From Jackrogersella multiformis (taxonomy: Eukaryota > Ascomycota > Sordariomycetes > Xylariales > Hypoxylaceae): a stretch of 64,000 nucleotides of DNA. The position numbers were made by a program, and so were the translations under genes. Below the pieces are notes generated by a model. It did not search any database, was not told the origin of the DNA, and was given only the letters and a program-made list of their open reading frames with translations. This document shows positions 1 through 12,059 of the stretch, in pieces (the first letter of the stretch is position 1; every line of letters starts with the position of its first letter). Location of the stretch: positions 2,232,001-2,296,000 of the forward strand of contig CADCXD010000004.1 of assembly GCA_902806575.1 (NCBI GenBank). The letters run 5' to 3'.

Positions 1-114
1 AATTCCAGTTAATGGTATCATTCCCGTGATTATAATACGAAATTATTCATGGATTGCCCGGTTAAGTCCTCATAACCTTTATCGTCACCCCAAAAAGTGC
101 GTGTCACACCAAGC

Positions 115-1358
115 TCAAGGTAGTTGTATGCAATCTTTTCGGACCTCCCCTTCTTTAAGCTCTGGGGATTGCTTAGACCCGAATTCGGATAATACCAATT
201 TCACTTTTGTATACAAGGCACTCTTCTCAAATTTAGACCAACAAGCTCGAACCTCTGGTGCGCAACCTACCATTATCGCAAGAGAGCATTCAACAATCCT
301 AAGAGATGTATTTTGTCAATTCATTTGAATTTGAGTGTTGTGGTACTTCACTTACGTGCAAAACAACGTTACTGTAAGAGCAGTTGAATGTCCTGTTAAA
401 GACATCGCTTTGAAATAAAGCGAAATAGCACTAGCAGCAATAGCACTAGATACAGGTTAGCATCAGGTTACGGGCAAGAAATTTAAACAATCATTCGGCA
501 GGGAAAAGACTTACAGGACGCCTGTCAAGAAAATGAGAGCTATTCCAATCTTTTTATTTAGTGGAAGGCTAAGCCCGGCTATAATTGGAAGTGGAAGGAC
601 AATGATAATTATGTCAGTGATAACTGCGATCGATCCATTGGCGACACCAACTGTAACAGTGGTTTTTATACATTTATCGATCAAGATTGTGTCCATTGTA
701 TTAACTCCACGAGAGCAAGTTACGCCAACAGTAGTCAATGTTATCAAGAAGAGCATCAACGACAATGCAAGTGTGGCGTAGGACACTAGACGTAGCCATG
801 TCTTAATCCCAAAGATTCTCACGTAGAGGACGAGAATTGGGGTCTTGGAAAAGTACATTGCGAAGCCGGCCACAAAAGTAAGTATGATAGCTTCCTGAGG
901 TCAAATTCATATTAACATAAAGGATTATAGGAAAGGGATTGCATTTACAGGTACCTGTGCGAAGTAGCCGATATCGAGGCTCAAGTTATCTTGCTCCTGA
1001 AGACCTAACCCCCAATTAGTCTTAAACTTAGCCGAGTTTAGATGAAAAACGAGACATCCAGCTTACCATTTGACGAAGTGTAAGTTAAAACAGAATAGCA
1101 AACTAGAATGATGAGGGCGATAACAGAGAGAACTAGTATGTATGTAGCAATTTTTGTTAGTCTCTATTATATCCCCCAAAAAAACTCTTAATACTAAGCA
1201 AGTGCCTTACTGTCGTCAACAAGTACCCTCCTACCTCTGCAACTGCAATAATCTGAAACCCGTGCGATGACAAAACAGGCCGTAACGATATTTAGACCAA
1301 CTGTTGCACCGAGAAACAGGGTGATTAAGATGTCTCTAGGTAGGTTAGGGACATCCAT
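115..1358 (-). CDS. Rhodopsin-domain (PTH11-like) integral membrane protein
   Basis: Fungal rhodopsin-domain family: seven-helix plasma-membrane proteins related to PTH11 receptors, ligand unknown. Exons read on the minus strand: 1358-1211, then about 1150-1087 (LSVIALIILVCYSVLTYTS), a short exon near 1005-952 encoding GLQEQDNLSLDIGYFAQ, about 893-514 (EAIILTFVAGFAMYFSKTP and following helices), one near 425-354 (AIAASAISLYFKAMSLTG), and a last exon ending at TGA 117-115 (IVECSLAIMVGCAPEVR). The R-x-Y/L..DD motif after helix 1, the F-KTP helix and the late VECSLAIMVGC helix are hallmarks of the family. I chose the ATG at 1358 because the protein then begins MDVPNLPRDIL like relatives; an in-frame ATG at 1412 is the alternative. 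A TATATAA element near 1464-1470 could serve as its promoter. Family is firm; ligand and exact start are not known. Confidence 0.82.
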
Positions 1359-1412
1359 GCTACAATTAAGCAGTATGACTTGGGTTGCTAAAAAAACATG
1401 AAAAGAAATCAA

Positions 1413-1988
1413 TAAAACGAAAGAAAAACACAGTGTAATGAATTTACGGCATATTATCGTGACTTATATAACGAAAATCTAGTCCAGGCAGAGGACGTTG
1501 CCTCATATGGCCCAGGAACGGCGTATACGGCGCTGGGGTGTATTCTTCACATATTACTCAGCCTTGATTACCTAGGTACCTAGGTAGGTAGGTAGCGACA
1601 TGGGGTTGGGCCTTATAAGAGGCCTTTCTGTTTTCTCTATCTCCCGCCCGCCTGAATATCAAAGTCCAACGAAATTGGTTTAAATTTATATTAACTGCAG
1701 CCAGACCCGGAAATCGATGGTTCCGGTATCATCTAAAGCTACAGAGATAAATATGTGCCGTCCAACTAACTCCAAGATGACCGTATTATACTAAAGCTGA
1801 CCGTAGCGTGTTGGCCGCTAAATGGCCACGACCGCGAGATTTAGACACATAGATGAGATTGACATGTTTCATATGCACCATCAAATGGCAACCCGATTTT
1901 CCCGATTTCATGAAGTTACTAGGTAGCTAAATTATTACTCTAGATATCTATACCCTTGTTCCTTAGTATTTGCATCTAGCATGCCTAA
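1413..1988. other. Intergenic region with ACCTAGGT palindromes
   Basis: Holds the probable promoter of the receptor gene (TATATAA near 1464-1470 on the minus strand) and two overlapping copies of the palindrome ACCTAGGT at 1570-1585, followed by AGGTAGGTAGGTAG. No gene is apparent. Confidence 0.5.
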
Positions 1989-4202
1989 TTACCTCTTCTC
2001 TCCCGTTTCGACCTTCTCGGTCGGAGTGGCTAATCGCTGGAAGTCCTCCTCATGGGTCATGAAGGCGTCGTCATTGACATTACGGTACCTCCACCAAAAG
2101 ACGATGGTCTGCACAAACAGCGCAATCGCGGGAGCAGCCCAAGCCCATACGAGTGTCGGATCAGCGATGGCCGGAATCAGGATCTCGCCTAGAGCACTGC
2201 TCAATGCCGTCATGAATAGGAAGAGTGCTATAACGGTAGCCCTCATATTTTCAGGGGCTCGCGCATAGGCTAGCTCGTACGAAGTAACGTTGACGAATAT
2301 TTCTGAAATAGCGCCCAGTGTGACATTGGGGATCTGCCACCAGATCGAAAGAGGCGACACATCATCGCAATCGCTGGCGTAATAGCCGCTATTTCAAAGG
2401 AGCGGAGTTAGTTTTTGTAAACATGGATGAACCGTTTGAGTTCAGCACTTACCATGGACTGGTCTCATATACACGGTATTGTACGATGGCGCCGATGACA
2501 CCGGAAATGGTAGCAAGTATAAACCCAAAAGTCATCCGGGTTATACGCCCGAACTTGATCTTCTTGCGTTCGAGAAGCGGGTAAACAACATGGGCCATTA
2601 ATGGCGAGAAAAAAATAATTACTAGAACAATGAGCGTCAGTACTTGATTCGTTACCTGCGCATTTAGGTACATCGTATATAGGGAGCTTGGGGGCTTGGG
2701 GGCTTAAAGCACGTCTCAGGGGTAAGAACTTATCAATACACCTCCCCGCCGACCAAACCAAAGGAGAATTAGAAGAATTTTGAACATCACATACCTAAAG
2801 GATTGAAATGACCTAGTAAATCATTTGGTGCGCCATTGGAAGTCATAGCGGCTCCCTGGTTGCTTTGCACCGCACCGACACCACCATCATTTAGATTCCA
2901 GATTGGGATATAAAGAAAGATTTGGACAGCTTGCCATGTGCGACGCGCATCATCGACGTCTTTCTCTGAATAACTGACGGGCGTGCCTCTCTCTGCTAGA
3001 ACGGAAGGCTGTACGTTATGCCAAAGATGTTTCGAGAAGACATTGCCCTTACTCGCCTTCAACGCGGAGATGGATATCTTGATGAAGCGGGTCAAGTCTG
3101 AGCCGTTGGGCGGTTTCCTGATGGTGCGCTTATACATGACTGCAAGCAACACTGGGAGCAGGATATATACAATACCCGGTAGTAGAAAAGCGAGCCAGAA
3201 GCTGTGATACTTCTCGACATAAACGATTGCAATGGAGAAGAATGCGCCAACGTTCACGAATGCATAAAATATGAGCATAATGTGGTTCACGGTCGTCTCG
3301 GGATCGACGAGTACCTTTTCCCCAGATTTGAGGACTTTCGTGTACTCTCGCTGGTATTTGTACTGGTCGATTACAGTAGGTGCTACATTTGGCTTGAAAA
3401 TTCCGGCACCGATGGCCAAAAGGAAAAAGCTGCAATATCATATTAACGTCTCGTTATTTCATCACATCATTTATACCTGGGCTGGTAGAGCTAACAACTT
3501 ACCTGACCATAAATGGTGCGACCCCTTTTCCAGCCTGCAACAAAGCTGGCGCTGCACCACCCACCATGATAACGTGGGCAACACCTCCAATGATGACACC
3601 CCAGATGATTGCCTGATACCGGCCGATCTTGGTATCTGCGATCCAGGCGCCAAGTATGGGAATGATATAGGCCAGAAAGGTGAATAAGAGGCCCAACGCG
3701 GAGGCTGTTTGAAGGCCGAGATTGAGTGCGCCAGCGTGCGAGTTTGGCTTACTTCGGTCAATAGCTCCAGTACCAGGGCCGCCCGCAGGAAGAGGAAATT
3801 GCATATAGTTGTTAAAAACAGCTTTTACGCCATAATAGGAAGCGCGTTCAGCCAGTTCCACAACGCAGAGGGACCAAGCCGATATGGGGATCGAGTCAAA
3901 GACTTTCCGTAACGTTTGTCGCTCTTCCTCGGTCGGAGGTGGGTAGGCCTCGTAGTCAATGCCAGGATGACCATCTTCTAGCGAAACCGGCTGCGACTCG
4001 ACATCGGGAGCATCGGGAGTAGACCGAGTGTTATGTGCGGCAACATCTCCTACCAGCTGCGCTTTTGCATCGTGGACACCCTGATCTACACCCGGTTCGA
4101 CGTTCTTCTGAACAGTGAGGCCAACAACGTTTTCGGCTACAGAATGTGACAGTCAGAAATCTTAGACAGGTTGTTAGGGATCAAAATATCAGACATACCC
4201 AT
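1989..4202 (-). CDS. ptr2: PTR2-type proton-coupled di/tripeptide transporter (POT family)
   Basis: Imports di- and tripeptides across the plasma membrane with protons. Five exons: 4202-4199, 4136-3503, 3429-2795, 2642-2453, 2388-1989, giving 620 residues. Every junction keeps phase. Family signs: VELAERASYYGVKAVF (the ExxERxxYYG proton/peptide motif on helix 1), the second POT signature FFLLAIGAGIFKPNVAPT, WNLNDGGVGAVQSNQGAAM, and the tail SPCGYYASDCDDVSPLSIWWQ. The N-terminal 100 or so residues are hydrophilic, typical for fungal PTR2. The first coding exon is only ATGG before a GTATGT donor; no other in-frame ATG precedes the conserved region, so this micro-exon is the best start. It lies just downstream of the receptor gene on the same strand with its own promoter. 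Function is highly likely; substrate range is inferred from the family. Confidence 0.92.
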
Positions 4203-5444
4203 GATGCGCAGATAATCTCTCCTACAGTTGTAATGGAGCTTGCCAGACTGGAGAGAACTCTACGGGCACACTGGAGTTGAGACTCAAGACCCCCATGGCT
4301 CCTGATATAGGCGAACCGCCATCGACGGATGGCTGCATGGTAATACGATCCCGTGTTCCCTAGTAAACCGAGCTTTGACCGTGTTGGCAAAAATAATTGC
4401 CAGTAAAGGAATTTCCGGGCCTGCACTAGTGAAGGCTTCGCCAAGAAGGGAAGGTTGCAATACTACAAGCTTGACGCAAAACAAATAACTCGTTGCGTGA
4501 TCACGCATAGTTCAAATTACCAGTACCTAAGGTATAGATAGCAGCTATCCACCAAATGCTTGTAACACTAGACCTCAAGATCTCGATATATCCTAGGATA
4601 ATCTTGAATCGACCGTCTAGATTAGAGACCCAGGTATGTAACCAGACCGTTAGGTCATCCATCCCTTGATGTCGTGATGAAACCTGAGGCACAGCATATC
4701 CACCGAATCATACATGAAAGGTAGGTAACATTTTTTAGATATTTGATTTCGCCATTTTGGTCAAATTTCTCGGCCCTCCCCTCTGCTTGCGTAGACGAGA
4801 CCCGGATTAGATGTAGCGTGTTTCCATCACAGGTGCCCACAATGATAATACCAGCCGGTCATTATCTTGCCCCCATCATCAATGCTCTCCATGAGTTTGA
4901 TATAAACGGCTAGATCGTAACACCGAACCCATTTAACACGACATTGTTTGCGAACTCATCTCGACTTTACTTCGGCAGCCCCAGCCCGATTCGGCCAGCC
5001 TGGACCGGCTTCACTTCAGCATTTCAGGGTACCTACAATAACGAAGCTATTGAAACGTAACCTAGATCATTCACCTTTTTACTTCAAAATAATACCCGTT
5101 CGATGTCAAATTTCAGATTTTCCCTTGTAAATACTACCACAATATAATGCACGCTCATCATGCCTTAGGTTGAGACGTGTTACTGATCTTGTAGGGTGTT
5201 TCCTTTCCTCACTTCCGAAGCACAAGGCCTGTCAAACTCACAACATAGATCCATTTAAATATTCAACCCCTCCTTCCCCCTGTAGCGACGGAAGGGCCCG
5301 TGAGACCCCTTCAAATAGAATTTTGGCAGGCAAATCTTAGTCCATCCATCTTCTACGCACCGATGAACCCAGCTGAACGCGATGTACGAGCTAATTATGA
5401 CCTCGACAAGACTTCATGTGGCATTGAGGTTGGTGATCGATTCG
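4203..5444. other. Intergenic region, nothing recognised
   Basis: About 1.2 kb between the PTR2 start and the 3' end of the next minus-strand gene. Only short open frames without family resemblance or splice support. It must contain the PTR2 promoter, but no specific element stands out. Confidence 0.5.
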
Positions 5445-7308
5445 TCACTGATGCGCCTTAGTCCCCGCACCGAGCCCAGATTCAGTAGTTGTCATTTCAT
5501 TATATGTTGGAGGCGTGATCTTCGTACTCGTTTCCGGCGGCTCGTTCTCTGCAGTTTGAGTTGTGACTGGCTTTGAATCGACCCCAGATCTATTTAGTTA
5601 GTAAAAGGCATATAAATAATTGATATTTCTAGGGAGTTGGGGCTTACTGGTGGTTTCCTGTATGTTCCAACTGCTGAATAGCTTCCGAGCTTCCGACCCT
5701 CTGGTCAGACCCATCTGTGTTCAGTTTTTGCTGTAGCTCATTTGATTCGAGAACTTTGACGGCTCTGACTGGAGTCCAGTACAGCAGTACAATGGCGATT
5801 ACCCAAGCACCGACGAACACGGTTGGAATAACTATCACAACCAATGTCGATAATGTAGCGACGTCTGGGCTCCAGACAACGAACTCAGCGACTCCATCTA
5901 GGACTAGTCCTGAATCGCCGAGCGCAATATTCTGCACTTTTGTCTCTGACCCAGCAGGATATAAAGTTAAATCGGTCAGACAATTGACAGTGGCGACATA
6001 GGCTGCTTGAACCAGACGCGCGAGATCGTCGTGGGCATTGCTTGCGCCAGCGTCGAATACTTGTTCACTAGCCGTCGTCGACGATAGGAGAGCTGAGGCC
6101 TGAGAGTATTGGCCGATCATTTGTATCATGGGGCTACCGAGGATGGATGAAAGGATATTCTGAAGATTGACAGATAGGTCCAGACCTGGAAGTGCATCGC
6201 TTGTTAATGCATCGATGGTGCTGCTATGGTCCTGATATGACCACACGTCATCCTGCCAACATGACAGAACTGGCCGTGCTGGTAATACCGAGTACTGAGC
6301 GCCCGTCCTACTCCCAGATACCGCCTCTGTAAGATACCACGGGTCGGTCCCGGGACTGAAGCTAGTTCTGTTGACCGACGAGACAATCGCCGCCCAAGTT
6401 GCGTTGCTAGTGGCAAGTGTGCCCTGGGTAATACTTCCAGCAAAGAATGTGGCTGATGGCTCTCTACCATCGAACAAAGATGCTTCCCATATGTTCGTCT
6501 CGTTTCCAAAGACAGCGTAGTTGTCGACAGCAACTATAGTGCCGTCGGAGTTTACGAAACGGGTTCCGATGAACCACCCATAATCCGTAACGCATGAACC
6601 AGCGACGTTGAGGGTCAACCCCGGAAACCTCTGTAACCCAAAATCTGCCCCAGTAGCACGGTATGAATAATTGATTTGCAGAATTTCTTCACCATCACCA
6701 GTCTGCCCAATTGACTTTGCTGCGCTTATATTCACTTTTTGGCGGAGATCTTCGTCGATTGCTGTGCTACCCAATGCGCGAAGAATCCGCGGCACTTCTA
6801 AGGGGAAGACGGTTGCTGAGGAGACCAAGTCTGTCCTTGAATGATCAGGCACGTATATCGCCTCCGGGTTCACTGGTGCCGCGTTGTCGAGGATGATTTG
6901 GGGAGGGACTAGGACTCCGGTTGCCATCTGTCCAACCCAAGCAACAAGAATCACAAGCAGCAACAATGCGCTACCTGGGCTCTTCCATTCTTCTGCCGAG
7001 GACGTAACCGTTTCTATTACCAAGTCCACGAGATCCGATTTTTTGTTCCAGATAGTAGGAGCTAGAGGGCTGAGCTTTGAGACCTGCATCTTGTATCTCC
7101 GCATATAAAAATAGAGGATAAGGCCAAACAGTATAGACCAGACTTGTACAAGTGTCATCTCTATGATGATGGAATAAGTAGAGTTAAGCTGGTCACCCAC
7201 CGCTTTCGGCACGGCAACAGCATCTCTGGGACCATTCTCGCCAGGAAAAGTAAATCGTTCCCAAAGCTTGTAGGTTGAGTCGAGTTGATTAGCTGTTGAC
7301 ACGACCAT
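5445..7308 (-). CDS. Multi-pass membrane protein of unknown function
   Basis: Two exons: 7308-5648 and 5589-5445, 601 residues. The intron has a good donor (GTAAGC), a TACTAAC branch site and an AATAG acceptor; splicing replaces a stop five codons after the last clear helix with a 48-residue Ser/Thr/Pro-rich tail ending GAGTKAHQ. Three hydrophobic segments are visible, at about residues 47-70, 112-134 and 495-522. Between the second and third lies a roughly 360-residue, N-glycosylation-rich, probably extracellular region (many NxT/S such as NAT, NRT, NYS). The Q-rich and charged C terminus would be cytosolic. I do not recognise the family; this layout is common among lineage-specific fungal surface proteins. 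Exon model is good, function unknown. Confidence 0.75.
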
Positions 7309-8424
7309 TCTGCTGAGTTTTGTCTGGAGTACTTGAATTCAAAATAGATATAGGAAAATGTTGAACGAGGACGATCATCTGAAAATGCGTGGTTAGGGGC
7401 ACACTTGTTTTTTAAAACGGTAGCCTAATACTTCCATCCCTTCTATTGTCCCACCACCCATTCTTTTGCTAAAGGGGTAAAACTTCTGTTTGGTATATTA
7501 TATGGCATCTAGGTAGGTAGTAATGTACACGTTAACCTAGTTTCTATCAAGCTTTGAAAAGTACTATGATGACTACTTACCTACCTAGGTAGGTAGGTAA
7601 GCAATACTAGGTTACCAACTCATATGCCGTATCTCTTGTCATTGTATATGCGTAAGAGAAAGTCCTAGACTGCATCATACTTGCATTCTCAGCCTTCGGC
7701 AGAACCCTAGGAATGGCAACCTACCAAATTCTGAACAATGGATCTAGCTCTCGTTTTAGGTCCCCGAAAGCATGCATATACGATTGCCCGGATTGTATAC
7801 TGTATGTACCAACCTAGGGCTAAACGGCGATGTGACAGCAAGACCTGGACCAGACAATAAAGAGGAAAGATGGGGTAAGCAATAAATGGTTCAGCTGGAC
7901 CGTATCCTAGTGCCAAGACTTATATGAGATGGTGGATATATCCCTTATTAAGTCCTGAATCTACTTTGGTTAACAAATAGGAATGAAGCTTCCAACAAAT
8001 ATCATTTCCAGGTGTTATGTCTACCTGCATCGCTGTCCTACCACATCATATGCATAAATCCAATATTACTACAGCTGTATACCTGGTAAGTCTGGTAAAC
8101 GCTTGACCATGTTCGCATTGGGACAGCAATTTGCATGCATGAAACTGTGTTTAGGAGGGTGAGTAACTTTGGTGCAGAGCCTCATGAATTAATAGTACAA
8201 GCTTCGAACATTACCTACATACCTGAGTACCTAGGCAGCTGTAGTAGTTGTTAGTCTTACCAAATTTAAATAAAGAGCCCCCTAAAACTCGGTATGACGG
8301 TCTACTCTTCCCTTGATCCCCATAACACTCGTTTCTTAACTCTTTGCACCCCCAGAACACATATAGATCCTACAAAGGGTCCCAAAATCTTTGAAATATC
8401 TAGAAATCGGGAACTATTTACAAG
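7309..8424. other. Divergent intergenic region with palindrome
   Basis: Shared upstream region of the minus-strand membrane protein and the plus-strand fasciclin gene. Contains a GGTAGGTAAG-type inverted block around 7577-7601 with ACCTAGGT at 7583-7590. No gene seen. Confidence 0.45.
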
Positions 8425-9622
8425 ATGTTAATACAAGTCCGGGCTGCCGTGCTTCTTATGAGCATCGCCACCTTGGCGATATCCAAATCTCCACCAAAGC
8501 TTATAGACGCTCTTGTAGAATCTGGAGCTTCTCAATTTGCACAATTGATTCAGTCTGACTCTGAAGTTCTTCAGCTATACCTCTCTGGGCAGCAGACAGT
8601 ATTTGCTCCTCTAGACTCGATTCTGGGCAACGAAACGCTGGGGCAACGAGATCTTTCCGCGGCAGAACGAAGGGCGGCAGCGTTCCAGTCAGCTAAAGGA
8701 ATAACAAACCTAGAAAGTGCCAGTCGTTCACTTCCTGGTTCGGATCTCGTGACTAATGACGAAGCTCCATTGTTGGACGGCCGTGGACAACGAGTAGTAA
8801 TCGATACAAGGCCTCTCAACACCACTTCGCCCACCAAGCGATGGAATTCGCACTCCATTTTGAGGCGCCAAGGCAATGGAACAGCTCAATCATTGCTCCG
8901 AATCTCGTCTGGCCTGGGAAAGATCAGTAATGTCATCAAAGGAGACATCCCATACGACGGTGGCATAATCCACATCACAGATAGGTAGGTCATATCGTAC
9001 TCCTTCCCAAATATAGGCAACCTTCTGACACCGTTTACACGATTACAGCTACTTCACCATCCCAGAGTCGCTTTCGTCCACATCTCAAGCAACCGGTCAG
9101 ACGGCTTTCGCTGGCTTGCTTTCCCAGAGCAACTCGACGAACACGCTGGAAACCACTCACTCTGTCACCGTTTTCCTGCCCTCTAATGCCGCGATCTCCG
9201 CCGCTAACTCAACAATCCCTTCCTCGCAGCTGGTCTCTGACCATGTCGTAGCCGGCACTGTCAGCTACCTGCCAGACCTGAAAGATGGGACTATCCTGAC
9301 TACGCAGCGTGGCGAGGTACTTGCTATTAGCATCCGCAGTGGGCGGTATTATGTCAATGGCGGGCTAATCACAAAGGCAAACCTAGTCCTAGAGAACGGC
9401 GTCGCACATGTTGTTAACAAGGTAAGATTTTCAGCTTTACAAACACGGCAGTAAATGAAACTGTTATTATCCCACTTATCTTATGCTGACATATCTTCAA
9501 TAACTTAGGTTCTTCAGCCTAAGCCAGCAACACCCGTCACGGGGGCCGCTTCGTCCAACTCGATGAACTTTGTCGGCTTACTGGGAGCAGTTTGCTGCAT
9601 TGCAATGATGGCGGTAGTTTAA
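8425..9622 (+). CDS. Secreted GPI-anchored protein with two fasciclin (FAS1) domains
   Basis: FAS1 domains mediate cell-surface adhesion. Exons 8425-8984, 9049-9421 and 9509-9622 give 348 residues; both introns keep phase. An N-terminal signal peptide (about residues 1-20, hydrophobic VLLMSIATLAISK) is followed by a first FAS1 module with TVFAPLDSILG and closing GGIIHITDSYFTIP, and a second with VTVFLPSNAAI, DHVVAGTVSYL and NGVAHVVNKVL. The C terminus ends in a hydrophobic stretch (FVGLLGAVCCIAMMAVV) after small residues, as expected for GPI attachment. N-glycosylation sites are frequent. It is probably a cell-wall or plasma-membrane surface protein; partner and role are unknown. Transcribed away from the preceding gene. 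Confidence 0.87.
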
Positions 9623-11434
9623 TTTGCTGGTGGCATTTGTGCTTATGTATTGACACAAGGGATAATTTTTAATGTTTAGGTATTTGGTCTCCATTCGTCA
9701 TCTTGTCTGGGTTGAGAAAAAGGGGTAGCTAGACCCTATAAAATGTTATGCATACGTACTAACATTGGTCTTGCGTGAAAACTATCAAATTAAACCCTCC
9801 TTGACAAGCTATGTTTTTTGCCCTGAATTACGATGTGTGTAAATATTTTAATCAATGACATGACGTGTAAGAAGATATGGATAATAAAAACCTTATCCAT
9901 TCTTGAGGATTGGTACCGAGATGCAAGACTATGTTTACATTTAATTGCCGGAACTAAAAGATTAGTGAAGTATTAACAGTTCTTTTGCTCACCTCTATAC
10001 ATGAACCTCAAGTATCATGATTTAATACTTGCTTAGTACCTTAATTGGCCGTACAGGTAATATAAATATGATTTATCATGTTGTGATATCGCTACTTTGT
10101 AATCTTTGCTGCCCAAAATGCATGTATTTTCAGCCGCCTTTGTTCGCTAATGCGACGCTGAATACCAACAGCGTAAGATGATTCGAAGTATTTCGTATTT
10201 CAGCTCGTGTCAAATCGATAATTCATGTAAAGTCTCGAGCTGAATCCACATGAATTACCATATTTGGCATCGATCTTCGCGTTTTCAGCTTTCCTACTAG
10301 GTCGCGTAAATGTGCATAGTTACGTGGATGGTAAGCCAATGAGGGTGCTGAATGTAGTCTGTACCTGAAAGCACTGGGCCTTATTATAGGGAGGAACATT
10401 GAATACATCACAATTGCGTTTTATAGTGTTTCTACAAATGGAAACCGAACATGGTTTTAGTGGTCGTGTTTTGCGAATGGCTGACTTGGTCATATAGCGC
10501 ACCGTCGCTTTACCTATGAGCTTGCAAGACGGCACGGGGGACGAGGGTAACGACGACTAAGAGAATCAAATACGTAAAATGAGGTGATAAGAACGCGCAC
10601 CATCTTATAGGTAAATCATGTAAAATTTCATACCTACCTCTATGTACCTAAAGTAAGTAATTAGAGCTGGCCATCGTTAGGTTAATACAATTATATACTT
10701 ATATGAGTTATTGGTTTGACAGGGGTACCGGTAAACAGACTAAACAGTCAAAAGTAAAGGTCGCGATGATTCTTGGTGTTGTTCTTGTTCTTATTATTGC
10801 CACATGGCGCAGTGGTTAAGCGCCTGGCAGTATATTGGTCCGTGCGTGGTACATTATAATGCAAATGGGTTCGAATGTTAATGCCGACGTTAACTAATTA
10901 AAGTAATGCCTTTAAAGTAAGAATAGCGGTAAATTTCTTATATTAAACGATACTTTAGCTCTGCCTCTTAGTAAGAAGGTAGTTTAGACGTCTTATATGT
11001 AATAATACGCGCGATATATATATCTTTAAGTACCTAGCTACATACGTCCTCCGGACGTAAACTAAATCATCATCATCTTGTTCTTATTAAGTGTAAGTGT
11101 AAGCTACCTAGGTACGTACGCGGGCGCCAACTACTTAAGGTAATTGGCTGCAGCCTTACACTCGGACCACATTATGTAGGTGCCTCACATGACTACCTAG
11201 GTACCTTACGTAATACGTACATTCCAACAGAGTACTTATGTAAATATGATAATTACTCAAGTACCCCTATCCAGGTAGGTACCCAAGAAGGCAGATATAT
11301 TATCGACCTTCCTTATGAGATATTAAGGGTTTTTGCTACGTCTTATTAAACCTATATTATATAAGGTTAGCGCTGATTTCAGTTCCCAGGACTAAGCATT
11401 AAAGGGGCTAGGCATGTCTGCAAGGCAATGGGCC
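9623..11434. other. Gene-poor intergenic region
   Basis: About 1.8 kb, AT-rich. Apart from the tRNA-like relic near 10,805-10,880 and ACCTAGGT copies at 11,106-11,113 and 11,195-11,202, I see no gene. Short open frames at 10,223-10,535 have no family resemblance. Confidence 0.45.
10803..10885 (+). repeat. Degenerate tRNA-like / SINE-like relic
   Basis: TGGCGCAGTGG at 10,805-10,815 matches the RNA polymerase III A-box consensus, and the start resembles many fungal tRNAs. GGTTCGAAT at 10,868-10,876 matches the core of the B box. The spacing of about 52 nt is too long for a normal short-variable-arm tRNA, and the bases around the B box cannot form a T-stem. It is therefore a decayed tRNA or a tRNA-derived element, not a working gene. 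Confidence 0.4.
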
Positions 11435-11437
11435 CTA

Positions 11438-11880
11438 AGCAGACTTGATTACAAATTCCAACCTGGGGTTCCCAAGGACAGGTAAAAGAAGCAAAAAAAT
11501 AACAATTAACGGTGGGGAATACTTACGCTGTATCCGCTTCGATATTTTTGACAATGTACTCCTAGGTCCATTGGGTGTACCACCTAAAGCATCCGGGCTT
11601 CTAGCCCGTCTTCGTCTAAGTCGTTGATATAATCTCGCTAAACGGCCACGCTTAACTCCCGACGGCCCACCTCCTGACGACCCAGGCCCTGACGGTCCAG
11701 CACCTGGATGTACCGTTCCTGGCGGTCCGGCTCCTCCAGACATCTGTGACCCGTCACCAGCGTCCCAGTCCATGATATCACCGCCATCCTCATCATCAGG
11801 TCCGCCGTCCCCATCGCCTCCACCACTAGGGCCACCACCGTTACCCCCACTAGGAGGATCTCGAGTGACAGCATCGAAAA
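11438..11880 (-). other. Gly/Pro/Ser-rich coding-like exon, owner unclear
   Basis: An open frame reads from an acceptor-like AAATTAG just above 11,880 through IFDAVTRDPPSGGNGGG, a Gly/Asp-rich stretch, SGGAGPPGTVHPGAGPSG and a basic block RLARLYQRLRRRRARSP to a GTAAGT donor near 11,524; a short final exon ending WNL-stop would follow at an ACCCCAG acceptor near 11,460. The composition and clean splice signals look coding. It may be the C-terminal extension of the kinase just upstream (12060-14472) or a separate small gene. I could not find a junction from the kinase that keeps frame with strong splice sites, so it is kept apart. Confidence 0.35.
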
Positions 11881-12059
11881 TACTAATTTAATGCAGATAA
11901 ATTCGTCAGTAATCGAATACCTTATTTCTAGGACACACATCCCTTTCTTCAGGGGGTTTCTGACTAAGCATAATAATCAATAGGGAAACATAAATCGCCC
12001 AACATACTACAAAGAAGTTAGCTAGGCGGTTAACTAAGTAAATATGAAATGAGATTCAA

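Noticed and set aside
4181..4840. Several short minus-strand frames upstream of PTR2
   Set aside because: No continuous phase-consistent exon chain and no recognisable motif.
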